NCBI GenBank assembly: GCA_031370675.1
Contig: JANMQT010000292.1
Location: 1-11,561 of the forward strand
From: SZAS-18 sp031370675
GTDB lineage: Bacteria > Verrucomicrobiota > Verrucomicrobiia > Chthoniobacterales > SZAS-18
Direction of reading: 5' to 3'
Length of the DNA: 11,561 nucleotides
Shown here: positions 5,556-11,561 of the stretch, piece by piece
Layout of the letters: the number at the start of each line of letters is the position of its first letter
How positions within the stretch are numbered: position 1 is the first letter of the stretch
Notes under the pieces: model-generated
Databases searched by the model: none
Told to the model about the DNA's origin: nothing
Seen by the model: the letters and a program-made list of their open reading frames with translations, nothing else
Program-made: the position numbers and the translations under genes

Positions 5556-5584
5556 TGGAATCGACACTATCAATGGCGTGAATC

Positions 5585-6148
5585 ATGACGCCGCCCGGAG
5601 ATGACGCCGATGAAGACGCACTCGTCCGGGCGGCCCAGCGCGGCGATGGCGATGCCTTCGCCGCGCTTGTGCGCCGTCACAAGTCGCGCGTCTTCGCCAT
5701 CGCGGCCCGGTTCGCGCGCGGCGTGCACGAACTCGAGGACCTGGCGCAGGACATTTTCATCCGCGTATTCCAGAAACTTGACGGCTTCCGGGGCGACGCG
5801 CCCTTCGAGCACTGGGTTTCGCGGCTGGCCGTGCGACGTTGTTACGATCATTTGCGGCGCACGAAATTCACGCGCGACGAAGCCCCGCTCGAGGCCGTGG
5901 AGTTTGCGGTGCGTGATGAGTCGGTCGAGCGCGAGGCCGAGGCCCGGAGCGCGCACGAGGTGGTCAGTCGCGCGATGGCTGAGCTGCCGGCCGACATGCG
6001 CCTCGTGCTCACGCTGCTTGAACTGGAGGATCGCTCGGTGCGTGAAGTGGCCTCACTCACCGGCTGGAGCGAGGTTAACGTGAAGACCCGAGGCTCCCGC
6101 GCCCGCGCCCGGCTCAAGGAGATCCTGGAGGCCCAACGCGATGAATGA
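5585..6148 (+). CDS. ECF-subfamily RNA polymerase sigma factor
   Basis: This 187-residue protein has the two-domain ECF layout. Region 2 (about 22-92) contains ELEDLAQDIFIRVFQKLDGF and the FEHWVSRLAVRRCYDHLRR helix, which contacts polymerase and the -10 element. A variable acidic linker spans about 95-125. Region 4 (about 130-182) carries the ELPADMRLVLTLLEL helix and the helix-turn-helix SVREVASLTGWSEVNVKTR, which reads the -35 element. It lacks region 3 and extra C-terminal domains. The start is the ATG at 5585, 29 bases after the Spy-like gene; a nearby ATG at 5573 stops at once. Its end overlaps the putative anti-sigma gene by eight bases, a common sign of a sigma/anti-sigma pair. It likely drives its own cassette. 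Confidence 0.93.
   Translation: MTPPGDDADEDALVRAAQRGDGDAFAALVRRHKSRVFAIAARFARGVHELEDLAQDIFIRVFQKLDGFRGDAPFEHWVSRLAVRRCYDHLRRTKFTRDEAPLEAVEFAVRDESVEREAEARSAHEVVSRAMAELPADMRLVLTLLELEDRSVREVASLTGWSEVNVKTRGSRARARLKEILEAQRDE
6127..6131 (+). promoter_or_regulatory. Ribosome-binding site of the putative anti-sigma gene
   Basis: GGAGG inside the end of the sigma gene, nine bases before the ATG at 6141. It supports that start over the ATG at 6145, which is in another frame, and allows coupled synthesis of sigma and its inhibitor. Confidence 0.55.
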
Positions 6149-6440
6149 ACCCCGCCAACCCATGAACGACGACGAACTCGATCAACTCTTCGCCCGCGCC
6201 CGCCAGGTGCGTCCCGAGACCAGCCGTGCGGAATTTGCGTTTGAGACGCGGCTGATGGCCAAGCTGCGCGCTGAGCAGCGCAATTCGCTCGGGCTTTGGG
6301 GCTGGCGACTGGCGCCGTGGTTTGCCGCGGGGGTGGTTACGCTAGGCCTGTTTAGTTGGGGCGCCGTTGCGGAGTTCGCCTCGCCCATGCCGGATTCCAT
6401 GGCGGACTGGATTCTCGTGCAGATGCTCGTCGTATCATGA
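6141..6440 (+). CDS. Putative membrane-bound anti-sigma factor, 99 residues
   Basis: The protein has a hydrophilic cytoplasmic part (1-50) with the helical stretch DDELDQLFARARQV and a second helix EFAFETRLMAKLRAEQ. One membrane helix follows at about 57-75 (LAPWFAAGVVTLGLFSW), then a periplasmic tail of about 24 residues ending in the hydrophobic WILVQMLVVS. This is the expected shape of a minimal anti-sigma factor such as CnrY: cytoplasmic sigma-binding helices, one helix, small periplasmic end. No zinc-binding HxxxCxxC motif is present, so it is not of the ZAS type. Its start overlaps the sigma gene by eight bases and its stop overlaps the next gene (ATGA). The function is inferred from position and layout, not from recognised homology. 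Confidence 0.65.
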   Translation: MNEPRQPMNDDELDQLFARARQVRPETSRAEFAFETRLMAKLRAEQRNSLGLWGWRLAPWFAAGVVTLGLFSWGAVAEFASPMPDSMADWILVQMLVVS

Positions 6441-6850
6441 AAAGGTTTCGCTCCATCCTCGGCATTTTCGCCGTCTTCCTGCTCGGCGTCCTCGCCGGCG
6501 GGCTGATCATGTTCCTGGTGCTCCGGGCAATCGTGACCGCGCCGCGCCGCGCTTATGTCCAGGGCGGGGGAGAGGGCGTGTCCAATCTGGTGGCGCGGCA
6601 GTTTGCGCGCCGCTTGAAAACCGATCCCGCGCAGGACGCCCAGATTCGGCAGATCCTGCGGGAGACGGCGCAGGAACTCGAGGGCGTGGCCGGCCGCGTG
6701 GCGCCGGCGGTCAGGGAAACGGTGGAGAAAGCCGAGGCGCGGGTTCGGGCAATCCTGAAACCCGGGCAGCAGGCCGAGTTCGACAAGATGATGCAGCGGG
6801 CGCGCGAGACTTGGCAGACGGTGCAGGCGCGGACGGGGAAAGATCGGTAG
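6437..6850 (+). CDS. Membrane-anchored periplasmic helical protein, CnrX/Spy-like
   Basis: The 137-residue protein has a basic start (MKRFR), one hydrophobic anchor at 8-30 (LGIFAVFLLGVLAGGLIMFLVL) and a glycine-rich hinge (VQGGGEGVSN). An all-helical, charged periplasmic domain follows at about 50-137: DPAQDAQIRQILRETAQELE, a middle helix, and AILKPGQQAEFDKMMQRARE. The last segment resembles the second LTxxQ motif of Spy/CpxP proteins and the layout of membrane-tethered metal or stress sensors such as CnrX. There are no cysteines or histidines, and the only methionines after the anchor are the MM pair near 118, so classic metal coordination looks unlikely. The ATG overlaps the anti-sigma stop (ATGA), so the two are probably made in fixed ratio. 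It is the last gene of the cassette. The family assignment is probable, the signal sensed unknown. Confidence 0.6.
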   Translation: MKRFRSILGIFAVFLLGVLAGGLIMFLVLRAIVTAPRRAYVQGGGEGVSNLVARQFARRLKTDPAQDAQIRQILRETAQELEGVAGRVAPAVRETVEKAEARVRAILKPGQQAEFDKMMQRARETWQTVQARTGKDR

Positions 6851-6872
6851 GGACGGCTCACCGCGCGGTCCC
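6850..6872 (+). terminator. Hairpin at the end of the stress cassette
   Basis: GGGAC (6850-6854, starting in the TAG stop of the last cassette gene) pairs with GTCCC (6868-6872). An inner CCGCGCGG self-complementary run lies in the loop and AAATTT follows. It could end the plus-strand transcript, but the stem is short and there is no real U tail. It may equally be part of a dispersed repeat filling this spacer. Confidence 0.3.
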
Positions 6873-7030
6873 AAATTTCGCTGAGGTGATTCGCCATCCG
6901 GATCGCAAACAGAGTCAGTTTCAAATCGATGGCCTTCAATCGACATCCGGTCCGCACTGCTTGGGACGTTTCGGCGAAACGCCGCGACCATTTAGCCTCG
7001 CGCTCGGAGATCGCGTTCCACCATGCAGTG
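6873..7030. other. Convergent spacer between the stress cassette and dnaE, with a 15-bp palindrome
   Basis: I see no gene here. CGTTTCGGCGAAACG at 6967-6981 is a perfect seven-plus-one-plus-seven palindrome and can fold as a six-base-pair hairpin with a GGC loop, without a T tail on either side. On the minus strand an open frame runs through the whole spacer into the end of dnaE and has a protein-like feel, which I read as a possible dispersed repeat rather than a gene. Confidence 0.4.
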
Positions 7031-10000
7031 CTATATTCCGCCGACAAAAGGCGCGAGTCGGGCCTCGAGTTCGGGGCTGCGCGCAATCTGCAGTGCTTTT
7101 CCACCGCGGCAGTCTAATCGCGTGCCGTCGGCCGAGATGATTTCGATATCCACCGGCTCCGTGCCGGGGGACGCCGCCAGGATTTCGCGGACGGCCTGCA
7201 GTTCGGCGGCGTGGACAAGCGAAAGATCGAAGCGCAGGCGCAGCGGCGCCACCGCGGGACCCGGCGCCGGCGGTGTATGGCTGCCGTTGGTCCCATTGCC
7301 GCCCGAGGGTTTTGGCAGCGGCGGTTTGATCGCCTTGATTTCGTCAAGCACCACGCGCAGCTCCTCGCCGCGTTTGTCGACGCGACCCTTCACCGACACG
7401 ATCTTGCGCGGCTCCAGCAAATCCGCGCTCTTTTCGAAGACGTCGTTCCAGACCATGGCCTCGATGCTCGAAGTGAGGTCCTCGAGCACCACGACGGCAA
7501 ACGGCTTGCCTTCCTTCTTGGTGAACTTGCGGTTCACCTCGACGAACCAGCCCGCCGCTTGGAAGCTCGACTTGTCGTCCAATTCCGCGAGCGACAGGAC
7601 AGGCGTGTATTTCGCGTTCTGGAAAATCTCGCGGTAGGCGTCAAGTGGATGGCCGGTGACGTAGAACCCCAGCAATTCCTTCTCGAAAGCGAGCCGCTCT
7701 TCCGGCAGCCAGGCCGTGAACGGGACCTGCGATGGCGCCGGCATCGGTGAATCGGGTGACTCCGCCGCGGTCGATTCGCCGAAAAGCGAGATCTGCCCGC
7801 TGGCCTTCTCGCGTTGCGCGCGCGCGGCGCCGGCGAGCGTTTGATCGAGTCGCGCGCAAAGCGCCTCGCGTGCTTCGCCGAAGCGATCGAACGCGCCGCA
7901 TTTGATCAGGCTCTCGACGAGTTTCTTGTTGATGGCGCGGGCGTCGAGCCGCTGGCAGAAATCATCCGGCGAACGGAACAACCCGTTGGCGGCGCGCTCG
8001 GCGAGGATCGCGTCAACCGCCGCGGCTCCGACATTCTTGACCGCCGCCATGCCGAAGCGGATGGCGGATCCGGCCGCGCTGTCTTCCGGCTGGAATTTCA
8101 AGCCGCTGAGATTGACGTCCGGCGGCAAAATCGTCGTGCCCATGCGCTGGCACTCGGCGACGAACGTCGCGATCTTGTCCGTGGCATCGCTCGCCGAAAT
8201 GGCATTGCTGAGGACGGCCGACATGAACTCGACCGGGAAATTTGCCTTGAGGTACGCGGTCTGGTAACTCACCCAGCCGTATGCGGCGCTATGGCTGCTA
8301 TTGAAACCGTAGCCCGCGAATTTTTCGAGCAGATCGAAGATGTCATTCGCCTTGTCGGCGGGAATGTCGTTGGTCTTAAGGCAGCCTGCCACGAACTTGC
8401 CGCGCTCCAGCATCATTTTGGCGATGTCCTTCTTGCCCATCGCGCGCCGCAGCAAATCGGCGCCGCCGAGCGTGTAGCCGGCGAGCAGGTTCGCCGCGGC
8501 CATGACCTGCTCCTGGTAGATCATCACGCCAAACGTGTCCGCGCAGACTTCCTTGAGCAGCGGGTGGACGTACTTGACCTTCGTTTTGCCCCGCTTGCGC
8601 GCAAGGTAGTCAGGAATGAGGTCCATCGGACCCGGCCGGAACAACGCGATCAGCGCGATGATGTCGTCGATGCCGCGGATGTCGAACTGCTTGCACAAGT
8701 TCAGCATCCCGCCCGATTCCAACTGGAAGACGCCGACCGTTTCGCCGCGATTGAGCATCGCCAGTGTCGGCGCGTCGTCATAGGGAATGGCGTTGATCTC
8801 GAAGTCCGATCGGCCCCGCTGGCGGATGAGTGCCAGCGCGTCGTCGATCAGCGTCAGCGTCTTCAGCCCGAGGAAATCCATCTTCAGCAGGCCAAGATCG
8901 TTCAGCGTATTGCCGTCGAACTGCGTGATGATCTGACCCTCCTTGTCCCGGGCGAGGGGCACGATGTTCGACAGGTCCTCGCCGCCGATCACGACGCCGG
9001 CGGCATGCACGCCGGTGTTGCGGACGAGGCCTTCCAGCACGAGCGCGTAGTCCCAGACCTGGCGGGCGTTCGCGTCGCTCTCGATCACCTGCTTGAGTTC
9101 CGCGTTCACTTTGATCGCGTCGGCGAGGTCGTGCGGAATCTGACCCTTGAGCGGGATGAGTTTGGAAAGCCGGTCGCCCTCGGCGTAGCTGAAACCCAGC
9201 GCGCGATTGACATCCTTCAGCACGGCCTTTGAGCTCAGCGTGCCGTAGGTGATAATCTGGCTGACGCGCGCCTCGCCGTATTTCTGGCGTACGTAATCGA
9301 TCACTTCGCTGCGGCGGTTCTGGCAGAAATCGACGTCGATATCCGGCGGGCTGACGCGTTCGGGATTGAGAAAGCGCTCGAACAGCAGGTTGAAGCGGAT
9401 CGGATCGATATCCGTGATCCCGAGCACGTACGCCGCAATCGAGCCCGCCGCCGATCCGCGCCCCGGGCCGACCGGGATGCCGCGTTCGCGAGCGTATCGG
9501 ATGAAATCCCAGACGATCAGGAAATAGCTCGTGAAGCCCGATTTCTCCAGCACGGACAGTTCGTAGTCGAGTCGCTGCCGCAGTGTCGGATCCGACATCG
9601 CGCGCTCGTCGTAACGCTGGTGCAGGCCCTTGTCGCAAAGCTCGCGGAGATAGGCTTCGCGGGTCCTGCCGGCCGGGGGTTCAAAGTCCGGGTAACGGGT
9701 GCGGCCGAATTCAATCTCGAGGCTGCACCGCTCCGCGATGCGCAGCGTGTTGTCGCAGGAGTCGGGCCACTCGCGAAACAGCTCGCGCATCTCCTCCGCG
9801 GACTTGAAGTACAAATCCGGCGAATAATGCATCCGCTTTTGGTCGTGCACCGAAGCGCCCGTGCCAATGCAGACGAGGACGTCGTGGGCGTCGTGGTGCG
9901 AGCGATCGAGGAAGTGCACATCGTTCGCGGCCACCAGTCCGAGGCCAAACTCCTGCGCGAGCCGCACGAGTTGCGGATTGTTCTTCCGCTGCTGATCGAG

Positions 10001-10546
10001 CCCGTGGTTGTGGAGTTCCACGAAGAGATTCGCCGGGCCAAAGATGTCGCGGAGTTCCGCCAGCGTGGCCTTCGCTTTGTCCGGCTGGTTCTGCGTGAGA
10101 AATCGGTTCACCTCAGCGTTGAGACAGCCACTGAGCGCGATGATTCCCTGGGCGTGTTTGGCGAGGAGTTCCTTGTCGACGCGTGGCTTGTAGTAATAGC
10201 CCTCGAGGAACCCCGCGGTCACGAGCTTCACGAGATTTTGGTAACCCTCGGCATTCTCCGCCAGCAGCGTGAAGTGCGACGCGGCGTCACGTGCTGAACC
10301 GGCCGATTTCTGCAGGCGCGAGCCGGGCGCGAGGTACACCTCGCAGCCGATGATGGGCTTGATGCCGGCTTTGTGCGCCGCGCGGTAAAACTCGATCGCG
10401 CCGAACATGTTGCCATGGTCGGTCATGGCCACCGCAGGCATCCCGAGCTTCTTCGCCCGCTTCATCAGCGGCTCCGCCCGCACCGCGCCGTCGAGCGTCG
10501 AGTAATGCGTGTGCAAATGGAGGTGGACGAACGACTCGGCGGGCAT
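7031..10546 (-). CDS. dnaE: DNA polymerase III subunit alpha
   Basis: DnaE is the replicative polymerase; its 1171 residues match the DnaE1 form. The N-terminal PHP domain (about 5-270) keeps its metal-site residues: HLHTH at 10-14, D19, TDHGN (H44), CEVY (E69), H91, C141 and NDVH (D209, H211). The palm carries PGRGSAAGS (361-369) and the catalytic aspartates D402 and D404 in PDIDVDF, plus D557 in KMDFLGLKTL. The helix-hairpin-helix region lies near 857-887. The internal clamp-binding motif QISLF is at 918-922, and an OB fold spans about 995-1070. A proline/glycine linker and a C-terminal domain end the chain. The ATG at 10546 is chosen because AGGA lies seven bases upstream and MPAESFVHLHLHTH is a typical start; two GTG codons directly before it are alternatives. 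It lies 74 bases after the carotenoid gene on the same strand. Confidence 0.98.
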   Translation of the reverse strand: MPAESFVHLHLHTHYSTLDGAVRAEPLMKRAKKLGMPAVAMTDHGNMFGAIEFYRAAHKAGIKPIIGCEVYLAPGSRLQKSAGSARDAASHFTLLAENAEGYQNLVKLVTAGFLEGYYYKPRVDKELLAKHAQGIIALSGCLNAEVNRFLTQNQPDKAKATLAELRDIFGPANLFVELHNHGLDQQRKNNPQLVRLAQEFGLGLVAANDVHFLDRSHHDAHDVLVCIGTGASVHDQKRMHYSPDLYFKSAEEMRELFREWPDSCDNTLRIAERCSLEIEFGRTRYPDFEPPAGRTREAYLRELCDKGLHQRYDERAMSDPTLRQRLDYELSVLEKSGFTSYFLIVWDFIRYARERGIPVGPGRGSAAGSIAAYVLGITDIDPIRFNLLFERFLNPERVSPPDIDVDFCQNRRSEVIDYVRQKYGEARVSQIITYGTLSSKAVLKDVNRALGFSYAEGDRLSKLIPLKGQIPHDLADAIKVNAELKQVIESDANARQVWDYALVLEGLVRNTGVHAAGVVIGGEDLSNIVPLARDKEGQIITQFDGNTLNDLGLLKMDFLGLKTLTLIDDALALIRQRGRSDFEINAIPYDDAPTLAMLNRGETVGVFQLESGGMLNLCKQFDIRGIDDIIALIALFRPGPMDLIPDYLARKRGKTKVKYVHPLLKEVCADTFGVMIYQEQVMAAANLLAGYTLGGADLLRRAMGKKDIAKMMLERGKFVAGCLKTNDIPADKANDIFDLLEKFAGYGFNSSHSAAYGWVSYQTAYLKANFPVEFMSAVLSNAISASDATDKIATFVAECQRMGTTILPPDVNLSGLKFQPEDSAAGSAIRFGMAAVKNVGAAAVDAILAERAANGLFRSPDDFCQRLDARAINKKLVESLIKCGAFDRFGEAREALCARLDQTLAGAARAQREKASGQISLFGESTAAESPDSPMPAPSQVPFTAWLPEERLAFEKELLGFYVTGHPLDAYREIFQNAKYTPVLSLAELDDKSSFQAAGWFVEVNRKFTKKEGKPFAVVVLEDLTSSIEAMVWNDVFEKSADLLEPRKIVSVKGRVDKRGEELRVVLDEIKAIKPPLPKPSGGNGTNGSHTPPAPGPAVAPLRLRFDLSLVHAAELQAVREILAASPGTEPVDIEIISADGTRLDCRGGKALQIARSPELEARLAPFVGGI

Positions 10547-10553
10547 CACCACA

Positions 10554-10557
10554 TCCT
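10554..10557 (-). promoter_or_regulatory. Ribosome-binding site of dnaE
   Basis: AGGA on the minus strand, seven bases before the ATG at 10546. It favours this ATG over the two in-frame GTG codons just upstream. Confidence 0.5.
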
Positions 10558-10583
10558 AACCCGTCGCGGCGGCGCATCAAAGG

Positions 10584-10621
10584 AACGTGCGTGTTTCTTC
10601 GCAAAAAAGTCACGGCACGTT
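10584..10621 (-). terminator. Long imperfect hairpin between the carotenoid gene and dnaE
   Basis: On the minus strand AACGTGC, starting with the last base of the carotenoid-gene stop, pairs with GCACGTT. One bulged C separates a further GTG/CAC pairing, and a TTTTTT/AAGAAA run closes around a GCG loop. The 38-base element nearly fills the space up to dnaE. No U tail follows, so it is a weak terminator candidate. It could instead act in the dnaE leader. Confidence 0.4.
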
Positions 10622-11454
10622 CAGCCCCGCACGAACCGGCTGGCGTGCACCAGCAGGAAGAGCGCGTTCATGATGGGAACCACGAGCGCGGCGCGGGGAA
10701 CTCTCATCGCCGGCTGCGGGATGGGCCGGGGCGCGGGCGTGAGCGCGTGCAACACGAAGGCGAGCAGGAACCAGCTCAGGAAATTCTGCAGCGGCGGCCA
10801 CGCCGGCGGATTCGCGTCGCCGGGATACCAAATCCAGTACCCCCGCGCCTTCCAGGCGATGAACTCCAGATTGAGATCGGTCGACACGGCGATCAGGGCC
10901 ACCCAAAGCGACAGTTGCCACCGCGAGAGGGCCGGCCGGAAATGCAACACGAGGATGCGCGACCCCAGCAGGATGACGGTCCAGGCTAGGGGAATGGCGA
11001 TGGGCAGCACGCCGAGGATCAGCGGGCCAAAGGCATCCGTGTAGAGGTAGGGACCGAAGGGGACCCCGGTCCGGGCGCCGATCCACTCGATCGTGGCCGA
11101 GGCGCCCAGGATGATGGCGGCGGCGACCCGCGCGCGGGTCAGTCCATCGGTCGCCGCCACGCGCAGGTAGACGACCGCGGCGGCGAGGGTCATCCACACC
11201 AGGTCCGCGCAGGCCAGAAATTGGGCGGCGATGGGCGCAAGGGCCGGCGACGAAAACCAGCGCCCGACATTGGCGGCGTTCAGCCCGGCGACCATGACGA
11301 CCGCCCCAACCGCCGTCCAGATTACGAACAGTCGCCAGAGCCAGACGCTGACAAACGATTCCGTGATGGTCACCAGCGGGTCCGACGCGATGGATCGAGA
11401 TTCTGCGTTGGCCTGGGCGGCGGGGTCGGACACGCAGATGAGTCTATGGCACAT
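10621..11454 (-). CDS. Carotenoid biosynthesis membrane protein (DUF422 / CruF-like)
   Basis: The 277-residue protein has about seven membrane helices: near 38-57, 73-98, 110-126, 143-170, 181-200, 223-237 and 256-271. Its clearest family marks are EWIGARTGVPFGPYLYTD (123-140) followed by AFGPLILGVLPIAIPLAW, and the later STDLNLEFIAW...GYWIWYPG...LQNFLSWFL region. This pattern belongs to the DUF422 carotenoid-synthesis family, which includes CruF-type C-1',2'-hydratases that add water to the ends of acyclic carotenoids. I placed the start at the ATG at 11454. The frame stays open upstream into a palindromic repeat, so an upstream start is unlikely, while GTG starts further in (VSDPAAQ, VTITESF) are possible. 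No ribosome-binding site is seen. The exact reaction cannot be assigned. Confidence 0.8.
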   Translation of the reverse strand: MCHRLICVSDPAAQANAESRSIASDPLVTITESFVSVWLWRLFVIWTAVGAVVMVAGLNAANVGRWFSSPALAPIAAQFLACADLVWMTLAAAVVYLRVAATDGLTRARVAAAIILGASATIEWIGARTGVPFGPYLYTDAFGPLILGVLPIAIPLAWTVILLGSRILVLHFRPALSRWQLSLWVALIAVSTDLNLEFIAWKARGYWIWYPGDANPPAWPPLQNFLSWFLLAFVLHALTPAPRPIPQPAMRVPRAALVVPIMNALFLLVHASRFVRG

Positions 11455-11484
11455 CGCGCGGACTTCAGCCGAAATTCGACGTGG

Positions 11485-11520
11485 CACGGGCATCTTGCCC
11501 GTGGGGACGTGAATTCACGT
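11485..11520. repeat. Double-palindrome element, candidate dispersed repeat
   Basis: CACGGGC (11485-11491) pairs with GCCCGTG (11497-11503) across an ATCTT loop. Directly after it ACGTGAATTCACGT (11507-11520) is a perfect 14-base palindrome flanked by GGG and, after one extra base, CCC. On the plus strand one frame reads GTGILPVGT and on the minus strand another reads GQDARAT. I recall both as translations of a GC-rich repeat scattered through Verrucomicrobiota and Planctomycetota genomes. That link is memory, not a search. The element lies between two minus-strand genes and overlaps the stop of the partial right-hand gene, so it could also end that transcript. Confidence 0.55.
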
Positions 11521-11561
11521 GCCCTCGAGGTGGTCGATCATCAGGCGGGGAATGGCCAGCG
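11515..11561 (-). CDS. C-terminal end of an unidentified gene, partial
   Basis: The last 14 codons of a minus-strand frame enter from the right edge and read LAIPRLMIDHLEGT, then TGA. The composition is protein-like and the strand matches the carotenoid gene 60 bases downstream, so it may belong to the same pathway. Too little is present to name it. The stop lies inside the ACGTGAATTCACGT palindrome. Confidence 0.4.
   Translation of the reverse strand, partial: LAIPRLMIDHLEGT

Noticed and set aside
5573..5581. Start codon ATG at 5573 just before the sigma gene
   Set aside because: It reads ATG GCG TGA, a two-codon frame, and is not in phase with the sigma gene.
6182..6991. 269-codon minus-strand frame across the anti-sigma and CnrX-like genes
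   Set aside because: It lies antisense to two genes with clear membrane helices and overlapping starts; its own product is His/Pro/Arg-rich and featureless.
7814..9232. 472-codon open frame on the plus strand opposite dnaE
   Set aside because: It is the antisense shadow of the dnaE catalytic region, with skewed Arg/Ala/Glu composition and no recognisable domain.
11455..11493. Upstream start of the carotenoid protein (MPVPRRISAEV)
   Set aside because: These residues come from the palindromic repeat, not from the membrane protein; the ATG at 11454 is the first start outside it.

Overview
The window is GC-rich (roughly 64% by eye) chromosomal DNA, most likely from a Verrucomicrobiota bacterium, perhaps Opitutales-like. 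The pointers are the order prs-rplY-pth-rpsF, whose rplY-pth-rpsF core I recall also from Chlamydia; a DUF422-type carotenoid gene; Shine-Dalgarno-poor leaders; and a dispersed hairpin element of a kind I associate with Verrucomicrobiota and Planctomycetota. The lineage is inferred from memory, not computed.

Left arm (1-4953, all minus strand). Transcription runs right to left: prs (PRPP synthetase), a 280-bp spacer, rplY (bL25), pth (peptidyl-tRNA hydrolase), rpsF (bS6) and ssb. Next come a small two-helix membrane protein and a 93-residue orphan. Last are the small iron-sulfur subunit of an isoquinoline 1-oxidoreductase-like molybdenum enzyme and the first codons of its large subunit. The information-processing genes lack Shine-Dalgarno sites, and the rpsF leader is almost free of G. 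The small molybdenum-enzyme subunit lacks one expected cysteine.

Middle (4954-6850, plus strand). This is a compact, overlapping envelope-stress cassette: a secreted Spy/CpxP-like protein, an ECF sigma factor, a short single-helix putative anti-sigma protein, and a membrane-anchored helical protein that also looks like a periplasmic sensor or chaperone. The parts resemble CnrYXH-type metal or envelope sensing, in a different order and with two sensor-like proteins. A candidate ECF promoter (TGTCAC-N17-CGTC) ends 9 bases before the first start codon. That suggests autoregulation and a nearly leaderless transcript. It is the most interesting system in the window.

Right arm (6851-11561, minus strand). 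A 180-bp convergent spacer with palindromes is followed by dnaE (replicative polymerase alpha subunit, 1171 residues, PHP metal site apparently intact). Upstream lie a DUF422 carotenoid-biosynthesis membrane protein, a double-palindrome repeat, and the last 14 codons of another gene that runs off the right edge.

No tRNA, rRNA, CRISPR array, transposase or phage gene is visible, and no stretch over 300 bases lacks a gene.
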